This document shows, piece by piece, positions 1 through 10,200 of a DNA stretch of 64,000 nucleotides. The position numbers and the translations under genes were made by a program. The notes beneath the pieces were generated by a model. The model did no database searches and was not told the DNA's origin. It saw only the letters and a program-made list of their open reading frames with translations. The number at the start of each line of letters is the position of its first letter. Position 1 is the stretch's first letter. The DNA comes from Paenibacillus farraposensis (GTDB lineage: Bacteria > Bacillota > Bacilli > Paenibacillales > Paenibacillaceae), in NCBI RefSeq assembly GCF_020736845.1, contig NZ_JAFFQR010000064.1:124001-188000 (forward strand), read 5' to 3'.

Positions 1-354
1 ATAAATGGAATTATACATTTTCATTTTTTCTTCTGGTACATCTGACAGATCATTTACATTTTCTCCAGCGCGAATCCCAATGTAGCAATGCATCTGCTTC
101 ATTCGGTTGAGGTCAATTTCAGCCCAGGTTTCCAGCATTTCCTTTGTTGCATGACGCAGCATGGCGCTTTGTACCTTGCGGTCCGTAAGCTGGACAAACA
201 CATTGCCGCCTTTTTTACCAACTTCATGAATAATGGCGTTAAGCAAGTCGCGCTCTGCACCAATCATCTCAATCAGTACATTTTCTCCCGGCTGTACATC
301 AACCGAGTATCCGGCCAGGTTTTTCGCCAGCTTGAGCATTCTAGGATCTTTCAT
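1..354 (-). CDS. Aminopeptidase, M29 family (N-terminal part, cut by window edge)
   Basis: The first 118 codons of a leftward gene, starting at an ATG preceded by AGGAGAGAGACAACTC. The peptide begins MKDPRMLKLAKNLAGYSVDV and continues with VQPGENVLIEM and KKGGNVFVQL, which is the N-terminal fold of the M29 (AmpS/PepS/aminopeptidase T) metallo-aminopeptidases. These cytoplasmic enzymes remove N-terminal residues from peptides using two metal ions. Family members are about 410 residues, so roughly 290 residues, including the metal-binding part, lie left of the window. The family call is by recognition of the N-terminus only. Confidence 0.8.
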   Translation of the reverse strand, partial: MKDPRMLKLAKNLAGYSVDVQPGENVLIEMIGAERDLLNAIIHEVGKKGGNVFVQLTDRKVQSAMLRHATKEMLETWAEIDLNRMKQMHCYIGIRAGENVNDLSDVPEEKMKMYNSIY

Positions 355-432
355 GAGTTGTCTCTCTCCTTCTCTATTTCATACTTTTTGAACAATGGTT
401 AATTCAAAGCCCATTGTATCATGCCTGCTGTG

Positions 433-1284
433 TTACTTGTAGTCCTCAAAAGCAACTCTGGTAATGAGTGCTTCTATATGCATTTTTTCAGCCGCTTCCT
501 GTCTGGAAATTCGGCACTCCGATGATAGCTTCAAGGGCAAGCCTGTTTGACGATCGATGGTCAGATGGTACACCGCCTGCACATTAGATTGCTCTAGCTT
601 GCTGCCCAGATCTTCACAGCCGTGCGTCCATACTTGATTCAGTTTTTGTTGCAGCTTTTGATTGGACTGCTTATGCTTCGAATTTAATATTACGGTCTGC
701 GGGTTTAAGGCATTCATCTCTTTCATTAAACGTTCTTTCAACCAGCGCTTGGCCGAGGCGGGTTCCGGCTCAATCCGCAATACCCAGGTCCCTCGTGCAG
801 CATTGCTCTCCATACGAATCGTCTTATTCAGCGTGTTCAGCTCCTCCAGCTCCTGAATCGGATTAAAGCGATCCAGCATGCCTTCACCAGCTATAGGACT
901 ATCCCCGGCTGTCATTGCATTCCATTTTCCATTTTTACGAATAAAACGTTCATGTGTCCCTCCCTGCCCGAGCTTGCCTTGTTTCAGTGCTGCATAACCT
1001 CCCTGCTTGCGAATAGCTTCCGTAGAGCCCCAGTACATGACCAGTACATCGTGGTTCTTGACATCCCCGCGATATTCAAACTGTTTATTCATGGGCAGTC
1101 TCTGGTTAACTCTAACCCCAGTTCGTCCAGTAAATGTTAACCTCTCTTTGCCGGCCATTCCTGCAACGGCTCTTTTAAAAATCTGATCAGGTGTATTTTG
1201 CCGCTCGATCAGCGTACAACCACTGAGCAAACATAGAACAACAAATATATAAAGCCCCATAACCCACTGTTTTCTCAAATGCAT
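433..1284 (-). CDS. Predicted lipoprotein of unknown function
   Basis: A 283-residue protein with a lipoprotein signal: basic start, hydrophobic stretch LYIFVVLCL and lipobox LSGC near residues 20-23, so it should be lipidated on Cys23 and anchored outside the membrane. The remainder is soluble and hydrophilic, with a pattern (TFTGRTGVRVN near residue 50, YHLTIDRQTGLPLKL near residue 240) like the beta-rich lipoproteins that resemble LolA/LppX-type folds. It is a single gene between the aminopeptidase and the GGDEF protein. I do not recognise a specific family; the export call is solid, the function is not known. Confidence 0.75.
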   Translation of the reverse strand: MHLRKQWVMGLYIFVVLCLLSGCTLIERQNTPDQIFKRAVAGMAGKERLTFTGRTGVRVNQRLPMNKQFEYRGDVKNHDVLVMYWGSTEAIRKQGGYAALKQGKLGQGGTHERFIRKNGKWNAMTAGDSPIAGEGMLDRFNPIQELEELNTLNKTIRMESNAARGTWVLRIEPEPASAKRWLKERLMKEMNALNPQTVILNSKHKQSNQKLQQKLNQVWTHGCEDLGSKLEQSNVQAVYHLTIDRQTGLPLKLSSECRISRQEAAEKMHIEALITRVAFEDYK

Positions 1285-1385
1285 CCATCATCCGTCCTAT
1301 CGTAAATATAAGTTATGATTAGGATTTCCTGTAAGCAATGAGTTATGCAAGACAAAAAAAGAGAACATTCCTGATGGAATATTCT

Positions 1386-3368
1386 CTATGCATTAGCCTC
1401 ATGATCAATAACGGTTCGATTGCGTCCTTCATTTTTGGCCTCATACAGCGCCATATCCGCCCTATAAAATAATGATTCAATGCTAATATGCTCGTCCAGC
1501 CAATTCCATTCGGCAATTCCACAGGAAACCGTTACCCGTGGCTCCGTTTCTTGCTGCACGCAATAACGTATCTTTTCCGCATATTGAAGCGCCTGCTGGA
1601 CACCCAATTGTGGCAAATAGATCGCAAGCTCCTCGCCGCCCCATCTGGCACATACATCCTCCTCACGGGTCTCGGTGCGAACGATAGCACTGACGCTTTT
1701 CAGAATCTCGTCACCTGTCTGATGTCCATACGTATCATTCACCTTCTTGAATTGATCAATATCTACCAAAATAAGTGATCCGCAGAAATCCTTCTTCTGA
1801 TGCTGCTGGATGAACTGATCGACATAATGACGTGCATACAGTCCTGTTAACATATCCATATTTGCCAGCCGCCCCACCTCAGCATGGAGCATGGCATTAG
1901 TTACGGCCAGTCCGATATGGGGAGCCAGCATTTGCAGCATCTTGTAATTATCATATGAGAAAAAGTTCGGAAGCTTGCTGGACAATAAAATAACTCCTCT
2001 GGAGGTACCGTTGTTTTTCATAGGTACAGCCATCAAAGACAGGGAACCCGTCAAATCCATAAACTGTGAGGATATTTTCCCTTCTCTATAGTCCGACACA
2101 ATAACAGGTTCCCCTGTTTTACATACCAATCCGGCAAGCCCATCATCACGAGGATAGCTGTGCTGTCTTAAAAGTTCCACATTGCTCGACGTGACCGTAT
2201 AACAGCTTTCTTGTTGATCAAGCTGTACGATACAGCAATAGTCAGCCATAAACATTTTTAACAGCTCCTGCATGGCAAACTCAAACACTTCATTTAATTT
2301 TAGACTTTGGTTCAAGCGCTGAACCAGCTCATTGATAAGACGCAACTCATGGATAAGCACGTTCGATTGCTCTAGCAGCTTCGCATTTTCAAAGGCGGTC
2401 CCAGCAGTATCCGCCATCATCGCAATCAGTTCTACATCCACTTTTTTCATATGATCCGATCCTGACGGAAGAGTCATATGGAAAACACCGTACACACCCT
2501 GTTTGCCACGTAATGGGATACCGATTTCAGTCACTTCATTTTGTGTGCCGACAGGTTCATTTACGGTCATTTGCCCTTTCATAAATGCACGCACGCATAC
2601 ATCATCATCCCGTTCATGCAGCAACAACGGCTTGACCTGTGGATTGCGGCTGTGCCGGTCCTGGCTCATGTACAACGTAATATCCATATAAGGAAAGAAA
2701 TAGGCGATACTGTCAAATACTTCATCCAGTACGCCTTCCACGTCAATCTTGTCATGCATCCGCTTTACAATCTGAAATAAAATAGAGCGGCGTCTGCCCT
2801 CATGATCATTTCGATTCCGCATGCTAAGAATATCTTCGATAAATTTATGCTCAAACTTCGAATAAAAACAGGATCTAAAATGTAAAGCAGCCGCCAAAAA
2901 AGTGTCCGGTTCGGGAACAAGCTGTCGAGCGGGCCGTGTAAAACGAAGAGCAGCAAACGGCTCCCTCTTGTGGCTGCGGCATAGGAGGGGAACCATGTAT
3001 ACTAATGCCGGGCTTCCGTCGCGAAGTTTACGCTGACTCACTTCGATCTCTCTGGAAAAGCAGCAGCGCTCGACTAATCCCAAATCCTCATCATCATCCT
3101 CTTCCTTACCTGCAACCCGGACACCCGCAAAATTAAAAACAGCAGTACATTGTTCATGAATCCAGGGTATACCATTGCCCTGCTGCAACCAGTCCCGATA
3201 TCCTTGAACAAGAAGCTGGTTAATATAAGGGAAGTCATAGGGTGTCATATCCATGCTCTGGAGCCAGGCAAGAGACGTATATTCAATATCATCAAACAGC
3301 GGAGCACCGCTTGCCTGGACCGTTGTACCGCCAAGCGTTTGCTGATCCGTTGTTGAAAATTCCGACAT
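1386..3368 (-). CDS. GAF-GGDEF diguanylate cyclase
   Basis: A cytoplasmic protein of about 660 residues. The N-terminal third has no motif I recognise; two GAF-like sensor segments follow (about residues 200-350 and 360-500), then a C-terminal GGDEF domain starting at NMDMLTGLYARHY. The active site reads GGEEL, and an inhibitory I-site REED sits five residues before it, so the domain should be an active, product-inhibited cyclase making cyclic di-GMP from two GTP. VSCGIAEW follows as in the family. The start was set at MSEFSTT, preceded by GAAGGAGCGCCTTGAT; a GTG six codons upstream lies within that ribosome binding site. There are no membrane segments, so the input is probably an intracellular ligand bound by the GAF domains. 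Confidence 0.88.
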   Translation of the reverse strand: MSEFSTTDQQTLGGTTVQASGAPLFDDIEYTSLAWLQSMDMTPYDFPYINQLLVQGYRDWLQQGNGIPWIHEQCTAVFNFAGVRVAGKEEDDDEDLGLVERCCFSREIEVSQRKLRDGSPALVYMVPLLCRSHKREPFAALRFTRPARQLVPEPDTFLAAALHFRSCFYSKFEHKFIEDILSMRNRNDHEGRRRSILFQIVKRMHDKIDVEGVLDEVFDSIAYFFPYMDITLYMSQDRHSRNPQVKPLLLHERDDDVCVRAFMKGQMTVNEPVGTQNEVTEIGIPLRGKQGVYGVFHMTLPSGSDHMKKVDVELIAMMADTAGTAFENAKLLEQSNVLIHELRLINELVQRLNQSLKLNEVFEFAMQELLKMFMADYCCIVQLDQQESCYTVTSSNVELLRQHSYPRDDGLAGLVCKTGEPVIVSDYREGKISSQFMDLTGSLSLMAVPMKNNGTSRGVILLSSKLPNFFSYDNYKMLQMLAPHIGLAVTNAMLHAEVGRLANMDMLTGLYARHYVDQFIQQHQKKDFCGSLILVDIDQFKKVNDTYGHQTGDEILKSVSAIVRTETREEDVCARWGGEELAIYLPQLGVQQALQYAEKIRYCVQQETEPRVTVSCGIAEWNWLDEHISIESLFYRADMALYEAKNEGRNRTVIDHEANA

Positions 3369-3554
3369 ATCAAGGCGCTCCTTCACAGCAAAATTACTGT
3401 ACCAAGACAGTGGCTATACACCACTATAACTCATAATATGGTCTATTTTACTCTCAACTTTAGAAATTTGCATCCATTTTTCAGAGATTTAACCTATTTT
3501 TTTAGTTCTAAAGACCTATCGACAAATTTTGACGTTTTCATTCTTTTTCTCTTC

Positions 3555-3803
3555 TTGACAATGACCCATCCCTACATATAATATATATTATTGAAAAAGA
3601 CTGTGCAGCAGAATCATTCACTGTGCGGATCTTAAATTTTGGGCGTAACAGTTTGTGTCACCCTCATCTTTTTTGTTGCTGACAGAACAGCGGCTGAACT
3701 TTTTTGTCAGTAGTGCGTCTCGCCTTGACAGGTAGCGCCGAACAAATTGGAGCGCAAAGAGAGCCCCAACTCAAATTTTAATTATGAAGGAGTTAACTCT
3801 ATA
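3555..3803 (+). promoter_or_regulatory. rpsD promoter and long 5' leader
   Basis: A near-perfect sigma-A promoter: TTGACA at 3555-3560, 16 bp, TATAAT at 3577-3582. Transcription should start near 3589, leaving a leader of about 215 bases before the rpsD start codon at 3804. The leader has paired segments such as GACAG/CTGTC-type repeats near 3680-3735. In Firmicutes, S4 commonly represses its own mRNA through a structured leader, so this is the expected place for that element; I did not confirm a specific fold. The 435-base gap between the GGDEF gene and rpsD holds nothing else that I see. Confidence 0.7.
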
Positions 3804-4403
3804 ATGGCACGTTACACTGGTCCTAAATTTAAATTAAGCCGTCGTCTCGGTATTTCTCTGAGCGGCACAGGTAAAGAATTGAAACGCCCTTTCCCTCCGG
3901 GACAACACGGTGCAAACCAACGGAGAAAAATGAGCAACTACGGTATGCAGCTTCAAGAGAAACAAAAGCTGCGCCACATGTACGGCATGGGTGAAAAACA
4001 ATTCCGTACCCTGTTCAACAAAGCTCAACACATGCACGGTATCGCTGGTGAAAACTTCATGTTCTTGCTGGAAAGCCGCCTGGACAACCTCGTGTTCCGT
4101 CTTGGCTTTGCTAATTCCCGTGCAGGTGCACGTCAATTGGTGGCTCACGGCCACGTTACTGTGAACGGCAAAAAAGTTGACATTGCTTCTTACCAAGTAA
4201 GCCCTGGCGACGTGATCGGTCTTCGTGAAAGAAGCCGTTCCCTGTCTTCCATTAAAGAAGCTTTGGAAAACCGCACCCACTTGGCAGCTTACCTGGAGTA
4301 CAATGACGCTGCTCTGGAAGGTAAATACATTCGTTTGCCTGAGCGTGGCGAATTGTCCCAAGATATCGATGAAAAACAAATCGTCGAATTCTACAACCGC
4401 TAA
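3804..4403 (+). CDS. rpsD: 30S ribosomal protein S4
   Basis: A 199-residue protein beginning [19 protein letters not shown], the standard S4 N-terminus, with the S4 RNA-binding domain in the second half ([20 protein letters not shown], then [13 protein letters not shown]). S4 nucleates 30S assembly by binding 16S rRNA. The start is the ATG at 3804 behind AAGGAG with good spacing; an in-frame upstream extension lacks a ribosome binding site. The N-terminal zinc cysteines found in some S4 proteins are absent, as in the C-minus form. A strong terminator follows. The gene sits near tyrS as in Bacillus, where both lie in the same region. Confidence 0.98.
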   Translation: MARYTGPKFKLSRRLGISLSGTGKELKRPFPPGQHGANQRRKMSNYGMQLQEKQKLRHMYGMGEKQFRTLFNKAQHMHGIAGENFMFLLESRLDNLVFRLGFANSRAGARQLVAHGHVTVNGKKVDIASYQVSPGDVIGLRERSRSLSSIKEALENRTHLAAYLEYNDAALEGKYIRLPERGELSQDIDEKQIVEFYNR

Positions 4404-4420
4404 TCCTTGGATTAGCACTG

Positions 4421-4455
4421 AAAAGCACCCGAACTTTGTTCGGGTGCTTTTTTTG
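4421..4455 (+). terminator. rpsD terminator
   Basis: AAAGCACCCGAAC, a short loop, GTTCGGGTGCTTT and a run of seven T: a textbook intrinsic terminator 18 bases after the rpsD stop. Confidence 0.95.
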
Positions 4456-4481
4456 TGACTAAAAGTTTTGGCCTGACCATT

Positions 4482-5351
4482 TTATTCAATGGGGATATAC
4501 ACTTTCATGCTCAAATGATCAGGATAGGAGGAATTCATTACATCCGTAATTTCAAAGTCAGGCCCCTCCCTTCGCTCAAAATTGGAATTCGGAAGCCATG
4601 TTCCGTAGATGTAGTTTCGTATATTCTCAACCCGTCCGTTTGAACCTGAAGCGTCAAATTCGGCATACTTCCCAGCTGGAAGCTCCATATATATGAAGCC
4701 CTCTGCCAATTCTTTCGGTTCTTTTTCGACAGCCTCCCCAATCACAAACGAGAAAGCACCGTCATTTTCAAAGCAACAGGCAATACCATAGGACATCCCT
4801 GGTGCAACCTTGTCCGGAATACACATAAAATATTCATTGGCTCCAAAATGCTGATAAAAACCCGGAATTTCCTTATAGTGCTGCTCATTGTTCAAATTCG
4901 TGTTGTACTTGTACCCTATAATTTTAATCGCTTCGAGCTCTAGTATGACTGGCTTATCCACATCCAAATCTCCCTTCGGTTTTTTTTGGTAATCGAGAAA
5001 ATTGATCCTGTTCTGGCGAGGAAGTTCCATATCGCTGTTGCGGTATTTGCCGGGGGTGATGCCAAAGCTCTTTTCGAAAGCACGAGTAAATGCTTCTTGT
5101 GAGTTGTACTGATACTCCATAGCAATGTCTAATACCTTGTGATGGGATTGCTTCAGCTGTGCAGCCGCCTCGGATAATCTTCTCCTTCTTATATATTGCT
5201 GCACCGTAAAGCCCGAAATCGCCTGAAAAACCCGCTGAAAATGAAAGGCTGAAAAGCAAGCTTGCGAAGCGATCTCGGCAATGTTCAAATCCTCCCGCAG
5301 ATTCAGTTCAATAAACTCGATTGCATTTTGAATTCGTTTAAAATAGTCCAT
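4482..5351 (-). CDS. AraC-family regulator with GyrI-like effector domain
   Basis: About 289 residues. The N-terminal 100 residues form two AraC-type helix-turn-helix motifs (LNIAEIASQACFSAFHFQRVF, then AMEYQYNSQEAFTRAFEKSFG and the closing PGKYR). The C-terminal half (from about residue 115: KPVILELEAIKIIGYKY to the end) is a GyrI-like effector-binding domain, as in the Rob/SoxS-linked and BmrR-type drug-sensing proteins. The likely role is ligand-responsive activation of a drug or stress gene. The start used is the ATG at 5351, behind GGGGAAGGATTGT; an upstream ATG has no such site. It is convergent with rpsD and has no obvious target next to it. Confidence 0.85.
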   Translation of the reverse strand: MDYFKRIQNAIEFIELNLREDLNIAEIASQACFSAFHFQRVFQAISGFTVQQYIRRRRLSEAAAQLKQSHHKVLDIAMEYQYNSQEAFTRAFEKSFGITPGKYRNSDMELPRQNRINFLDYQKKPKGDLDVDKPVILELEAIKIIGYKYNTNLNNEQHYKEIPGFYQHFGANEYFMCIPDKVAPGMSYGIACCFENDGAFSFVIGEAVEKEPKELAEGFIYMELPAGKYAEFDASGSNGRVENIRNYIYGTWLPNSNFERREGPDFEITDVMNSSYPDHLSMKVYIPIE

Positions 5352-5498
5352 ACAATCCTTCCCCATACTTGTTATCGTTATTGCCATCTATCCATACATC
5401 CAAATGGAGCAAGCCCTCACAATCCATTATGTATAATTCAGCACCTGCTTGTTTGATTATTTGTGCTAAGTTTACCATGGCCGCCAATCTTAAAGCAT

Positions 5499-5540
5499 AA
5501 AAAAAGCAGCGCAGAGATGCTATTCAGATCTCAACGCTGC
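5499..5540 (-). terminator. tyrS terminator
   Basis: Read leftward, GCAGCG...CGCTGC with an inner paired segment is followed by a run of T. It lies just after the tyrS stop. Confidence 0.85.
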
Positions 5541-5557
5541 AAATAATTGTAACTAAA

Positions 5558-6811
5558 CTAGCCTAGCTTGATTTTAGCAAATTTCCGCTTACCTACCTGA
5601 ACAATATCTCCTTCCTGTGGCGTGTATGCTCCGTTCACATCGGTCCATTTCTCTTCGTTGATTTTGACCGAACCCTGCTGAATGCTGCGCTTCGCTTCGC
5701 CGTTAGATGCTGCAAAGCCCAGATGAGTCAGCAACTGGATCACACGAATTCCGCCATCCTCTAACTGATCAGATGTCAAGGTGAACTCTTCGATATCGTC
5801 AGGCAGGGCACGCTGCTGGAATACAGTCACGAAATGCTGCTTGGCTGCTTCTGCTGCTTCCTCGCCGTGGTACATGCGCACCAGCGTTCCGGCCAGCTTC
5901 ATTTTCGCATCACGCGGATGAACGGAGCCATCCTGAATGCCTTTGGCCAGCTCTGCAAGCTCCTCATTGCTGATATCCGTCGCAAGTTCAAAATATTTCT
6001 GCATCAGCTCATCAGGTACGGACATCGATTTTCCGTATATTTCGTTCGGCTCTTCATCCACACCGATGTAGTTGCCCAAGCTTTTGCTCATCTTCTGTAC
6101 GCCATCGAGCCCTTCAAGTAGTGGCAGCGTGATAGTCGCCTGCGGCTCCACGCCGTATTCCTTTTGCAAAGTTCTACCCATCAGCAGGTTGAACTTCTGA
6201 TCCGTTCCTCCCAGCTCAATATCGCTTTGGAGAGCGACGGAATCCATGCCCTGCATCAGCGGGTAAAAGAACTCATGGATGCTGATCGGCAAGCCGTTCT
6301 GGTATCTCTTTGTAAAATCATCCCGTTCCAGCATGCGGGCAACGGTTACCTTGGCGGACAAAGTGACAACATCAGCAAAAGACATCGGTCCCAGCCATTC
6401 GGAGTTGTAGTATACCTTTGTTTTTTCAGGATCAAGAATTTTAAAGATCTGTTCTTTATATGTTTGCGCATTGCGCTGCACATCTTCCTCAGTCAATTGC
6501 TTCCGAGTTTCCGATTTGCCTGTCGGATCACCGATTCTGCCTGTAAAATCTCCAATAATCAGCTGTACCTGATGACCCAGTTCCTGGAACTGGCGCAGTT
6601 TGTGCATCACAACCGTATGTCCGATGTGAATGTCAGGGGCAGACGGATCAAGACCAAGCTTGATTTTGAGCGGCTCACCGCTAACGACCGATTTGATCAC
6701 CTTACGCTTCAGCTCATCCTCCGGTACAATTTCCGCCACACCACGCTGAATGACATCGAGCTGTCGCTCTACCTCTGCCTGTTGCTCAGGCTTCAATTCT
6801 TCCCATTTCAT
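5558..6811 (-). CDS. tyrS: Tyrosyl-tRNA synthetase
   Basis: A 417-residue class I synthetase that charges tRNA-Tyr. The ATP-binding HIGH motif is seen as [14 protein letters not shown] near residue 60 and KMSKS as [13 protein letters not shown] near residue 240; the C-terminal 70 residues are an S4-like RNA-binding domain ([15 protein letters not shown]). The start ATG follows GGAGGATGCAGA. The lower overall length and [11 protein letters not shown] motif fit the TyrZ/TyrS2-type or standard bacterial forms; I use tyrS. It is preceded by a T-box riboswitch with a tyrosine specifier, which independently supports the assignment. Confidence 0.96.
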   Translation of the reverse strand: MKWEELKPEQQAEVERQLDVIQRGVAEIVPEDELKRKVIKSVVSGEPLKIKLGLDPSAPDIHIGHTVVMHKLRQFQELGHQVQLIIGDFTGRIGDPTGKSETRKQLTEEDVQRNAQTYKEQIFKILDPEKTKVYYNSEWLGPMSFADVVTLSAKVTVARMLERDDFTKRYQNGLPISIHEFFYPLMQGMDSVALQSDIELGGTDQKFNLLMGRTLQKEYGVEPQATITLPLLEGLDGVQKMSKSLGNYIGVDEEPNEIYGKSMSVPDELMQKYFELATDISNEELAELAKGIQDGSVHPRDAKMKLAGTLVRMYHGEEAAEAAKQHFVTVFQQRALPDDIEEFTLTSDQLEDGGIRVIQLLTHLGFAASNGEAKRSIQQGSVKINEEKWTDVNGAYTPQEGDIVQVGKRKFAKIKLG

Positions 6812-6861
6812 TCTGCATCCTCCTCTTTCATATTCCAGATATTACATGTTAAACAAACCAA

Positions 6862-7145
6862 AAAGCCCCTTTCATCCCAAGGGACGAGAAGGAGCTGCTC
6901 GCGTTACCACCCTAATTAAAGAAACGTATACCGTAAACAAGCGTTTCTTTCACTTCATTATTTATAACGGGCCTACACCCGGTGCTGGATTACTATAGCT
7001 GCTTCGCAAATCTGCAAAGCTTCCCATTCATCCAGACAGCTCCAGACGGTAATTCAAAGGAGGGACGCTACCGATTCACACCACCCATCGGCTCTCTGTG
7101 CAACGTAATTCCGCCTTCTACTGAAGTCTTTCTCAGCTTTTCACA
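6862..7145 (-). promoter_or_regulatory. T-box riboswitch (tyrosine)
   Basis: Read leftward, this leader has the stem I landmarks (AGAGAGCCGATGGGTGGTG), a specifier loop GAATTACCGTC in which TAC (tyrosine) is at 7051-7049, and the T-box core GGGTGGTAACGCGAGC (core at 6909-6900). A terminator hairpin CCCTTGGGATGAAAGGGG plus T run follows at about 6883-6862, just before tyrS. Uncharged tRNA-Tyr binding should favour the antiterminator and allow tyrS transcription. Confidence 0.95.
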
Positions 7146-7278
7146 ATATTCACTTTGACTTATTTATAACATACCGTTTTTATGTCGTCAACGACACCAA
7201 AAGACAGGCTTTTTAGCATATGGGTTCATTTTGTAATTCTATGCTATAATAATGGCTGTTAAAAAGGAGGAAGACTTC

Positions 7279-10200
7279 ATGGTTGAAGAAAACAACAACG
7301 TATCAGAGCCAAAGCCTTCCCGCTCCCGGACATACATGCAAAGGCTCGTTCGTATCATAAAGTGGGTCGTCATCATCGGTTTTGTGGGAGCACTGTTCAT
7401 AGGAGGAGCCGCCGCCGGCTATGTGGCCTCAATTGTAAAAAATGAGCCGGTGCGTTCCAGAGCCATGATTGAACAGGAAGTCAATAAAAATGCAATTACG
7501 GGCTTCGCATATTTCAATGACGGCACTCCAATCGGGCAGCTCCGGACAGAAGAAGATCGGCGGCCCGTCACATTTAAAGAAATTCCGCAGCTCGTCATTG
7601 ATGCAGTTATTGCTATTGAGGATAACCACTTTTATGAGCATAAAGGTGTCGATCTATCGGGGACGCTGCGTGCTGTAAAACAAAAAGCACTGCATGAATC
7701 GGTACAAACCGGGGGCAGCACCCTCACTCAGCAGCTTGCGCGACGTGTTTTTCTGAATCTCGACCGCACAGATGACCGCAAGGTGAAGGAAATCCTGCTG
7801 TCTCTCCGCCTTGAACGCTTTCTGAGCAAGCAGCAAATTATTACTGCCTATCTCAACAAGGTACCTTTTGGAAACGGCTCAAGCGGCTACAACGTCTTTG
7901 GCATCAAAGCAGCAGCCAAAGGCATTTTTAATGAGAATGATCTGAACCAGCTCAATGTGGCCCAGGCCGCCTATCTGGCAGGTTTGCCTCAGCTTCCTTC
8001 TTCTTACTCCGCCTTCAACGGTAAGGGTGAGTTTAACGAGTCCGGCTTTAAAAGGGCAATAAACCGTCAGCATCTGGTGCTCAGCCGAATGCTGGAGGAA
8101 AATAAAATCAATAAAGCACAGTATGATGAAGCAATGGCTTTTGATATTAAAAAATCGCTTGCACCACGTACTGTCAAAGCTTATAACACCTATCCGTACC
8201 TTATGATGGAGACAGAGCGGCAAGCCGCACAGGCACTGATGTCTGTCACGAATCCGGGCCAGACGCCCAATGCCAGTGCAGATGCAAAGTCCAAGGATGA
8301 AAACGACTTGCTCAAAGAAGCCGAACAGCAACTTCGCACGGGCGGCTACATGGTCTATACAACCATTGATAAGAGTGTGTACAATTCCATGCGTCAAATA
8401 GCTGAAAATAAGGACAATTTCTCGCCCACCAGCAAAACCAAGGGCGATGAGCAGGCAGCAGCCATTTTGATTCAGCATAAAACAGGTGCAATTCTCGGGA
8501 TGATGGAAGGTCGGGACTTCCAGAAGGAACAGATGAATTATGCCACACAGATGGTGCGCCAGCCGGGATCAGCCATGAAACCCATTGCCGCCTATCTCCC
8601 TGCATTGGACAGTGGTCTTGTGCAGCCCGGTAGTATCGTGGATGACGCTCCTATTATTTTAAAGGATGGCAGCAATGGATACCATATCCCGAAAAATGCC
8701 AACAACCGCTATCAGGGCCTGGTTACGGCGCGTTATGCACTGAACCAATCGCTAAATACGATCGCACTCAAGCTGTTTAATGAAAAAGTAGGGATCAGCA
8801 AGGCTTGGGCGTTCGCCAAAAAGCTGGGCATTACCACCCTGGAACCGAGTGATAACAACGCCCAGACGGGTGTACTTGGCGGCCTGGCTCATGGGGTGAC
8901 GGTCGAGGAGCTAACGAATGCTTATGGAGCCATTCCTAATGGCGGCGTATTTAACGACGCTTATATGATCGAAAAGATTGTGGATTCGGAAGGCAATATC
9001 GTATATAACCATCAGCCTAATCCTGTGCAAGCTTTTACACCTCAAACGGCCTACCTGATGACGGACATGCTGCGCACAGCGGTGTCGGAAGGTACAGGCA
9101 AATTGGTGAAGCGCAACTTTAATCAGGCTGGCAAAATTCCGATTGCCGGCAAGACAGGTACTACACAATCCTATACCGATGTCTGGTTCGAGGGATTTAC
9201 GCCTGACGTTACGCTGGGTGTATGGGTCGGTTACAAACAGCCTGTCAATAAGCTTGAAACGAAAGCACAAAAAGAGCGCGCACGCCGCTTATGGGCGCTG
9301 ATTATGAATGAAGTAACGTCTAAAGATTCCCAGTTATTCCAGACAGCCAGCTTCAAAAGACCTGACGGAATTGTAAGCCGGACAGCATCTGCGTATGGTT
9401 CGGATATTTACAATGTTAAATATCTGCCCAAAAACAGCGAAAATGGGGTTACCCGTGCCAAATATATTACCTATCAGGGTGTGAATTACATTCCACGCGA
9501 TGGTACACCGGATGATATGGTGTATGAACGGACGGTTAGAAAAAGAGAAAAACCAATCTCTGAATTGATTAAAGAGCTTGAGCAAGCCTTCTCGGTGATG
9601 AGACGACATAACTCGTTGTCTTACTATCTGCCAGAGGATGCCGATAAGGAAGCTCCTACTCAAGTTGATCCACGCAAGGACGATGGCGTAGCCCCTAATG
9701 CTCCAACGAGCATCAGTATAAGCTACAATGATGGAAAGGTCATAATCAGCTTCAGTCCAAGCGGCAACAGCGACGTCGTCGGATATCGTCTCTACCGTTC
9801 TACGGATGGGGGCAGTTTCCAAAGGCTTGGCAAGGTCGTCATGGCTGATGGCTCTAAGGTGTTCTCCGATAGTCCTGTGGGCAGCAGCTCCAGCTACTAC
9901 GTGACCGCCGTTGATGTAGGCGGACATGAGTCCGAGCCAAGTGCCCAAACGAGCGCAGCATCTGTATTGCCGCCAGTAAATTCTGATTCCCCAGCCGTTC
10001 CGGGTGAGGGAGATGCAACAGGCGTGCAGCCTACAAAGGTTCCTACGGCTCCTGGGCAGCCCCAGGCTAAAGCAGCAGGCTCTTCCGTAGCGCTTCAATG
10101 GAATGCCGGGAAGCCTACAGACGCTATTACCGGCTATAAGGTGTACTACAGCGAAAACGGTGCGGAGCCCTTTACCAACATAGGCTCTACCGCATCTACC

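Noticed and set aside
3834..4418. 194-codon open frame opposite rpsD
   Set aside because: Antisense shadow of a highly biased ribosomal protein gene, spanning its terminator side without start signals.
6164..6919. 251-codon open frame opposite tyrS and its T-box
   Set aside because: Antisense shadow extending into the riboswitch; no domain and no ribosome binding site.
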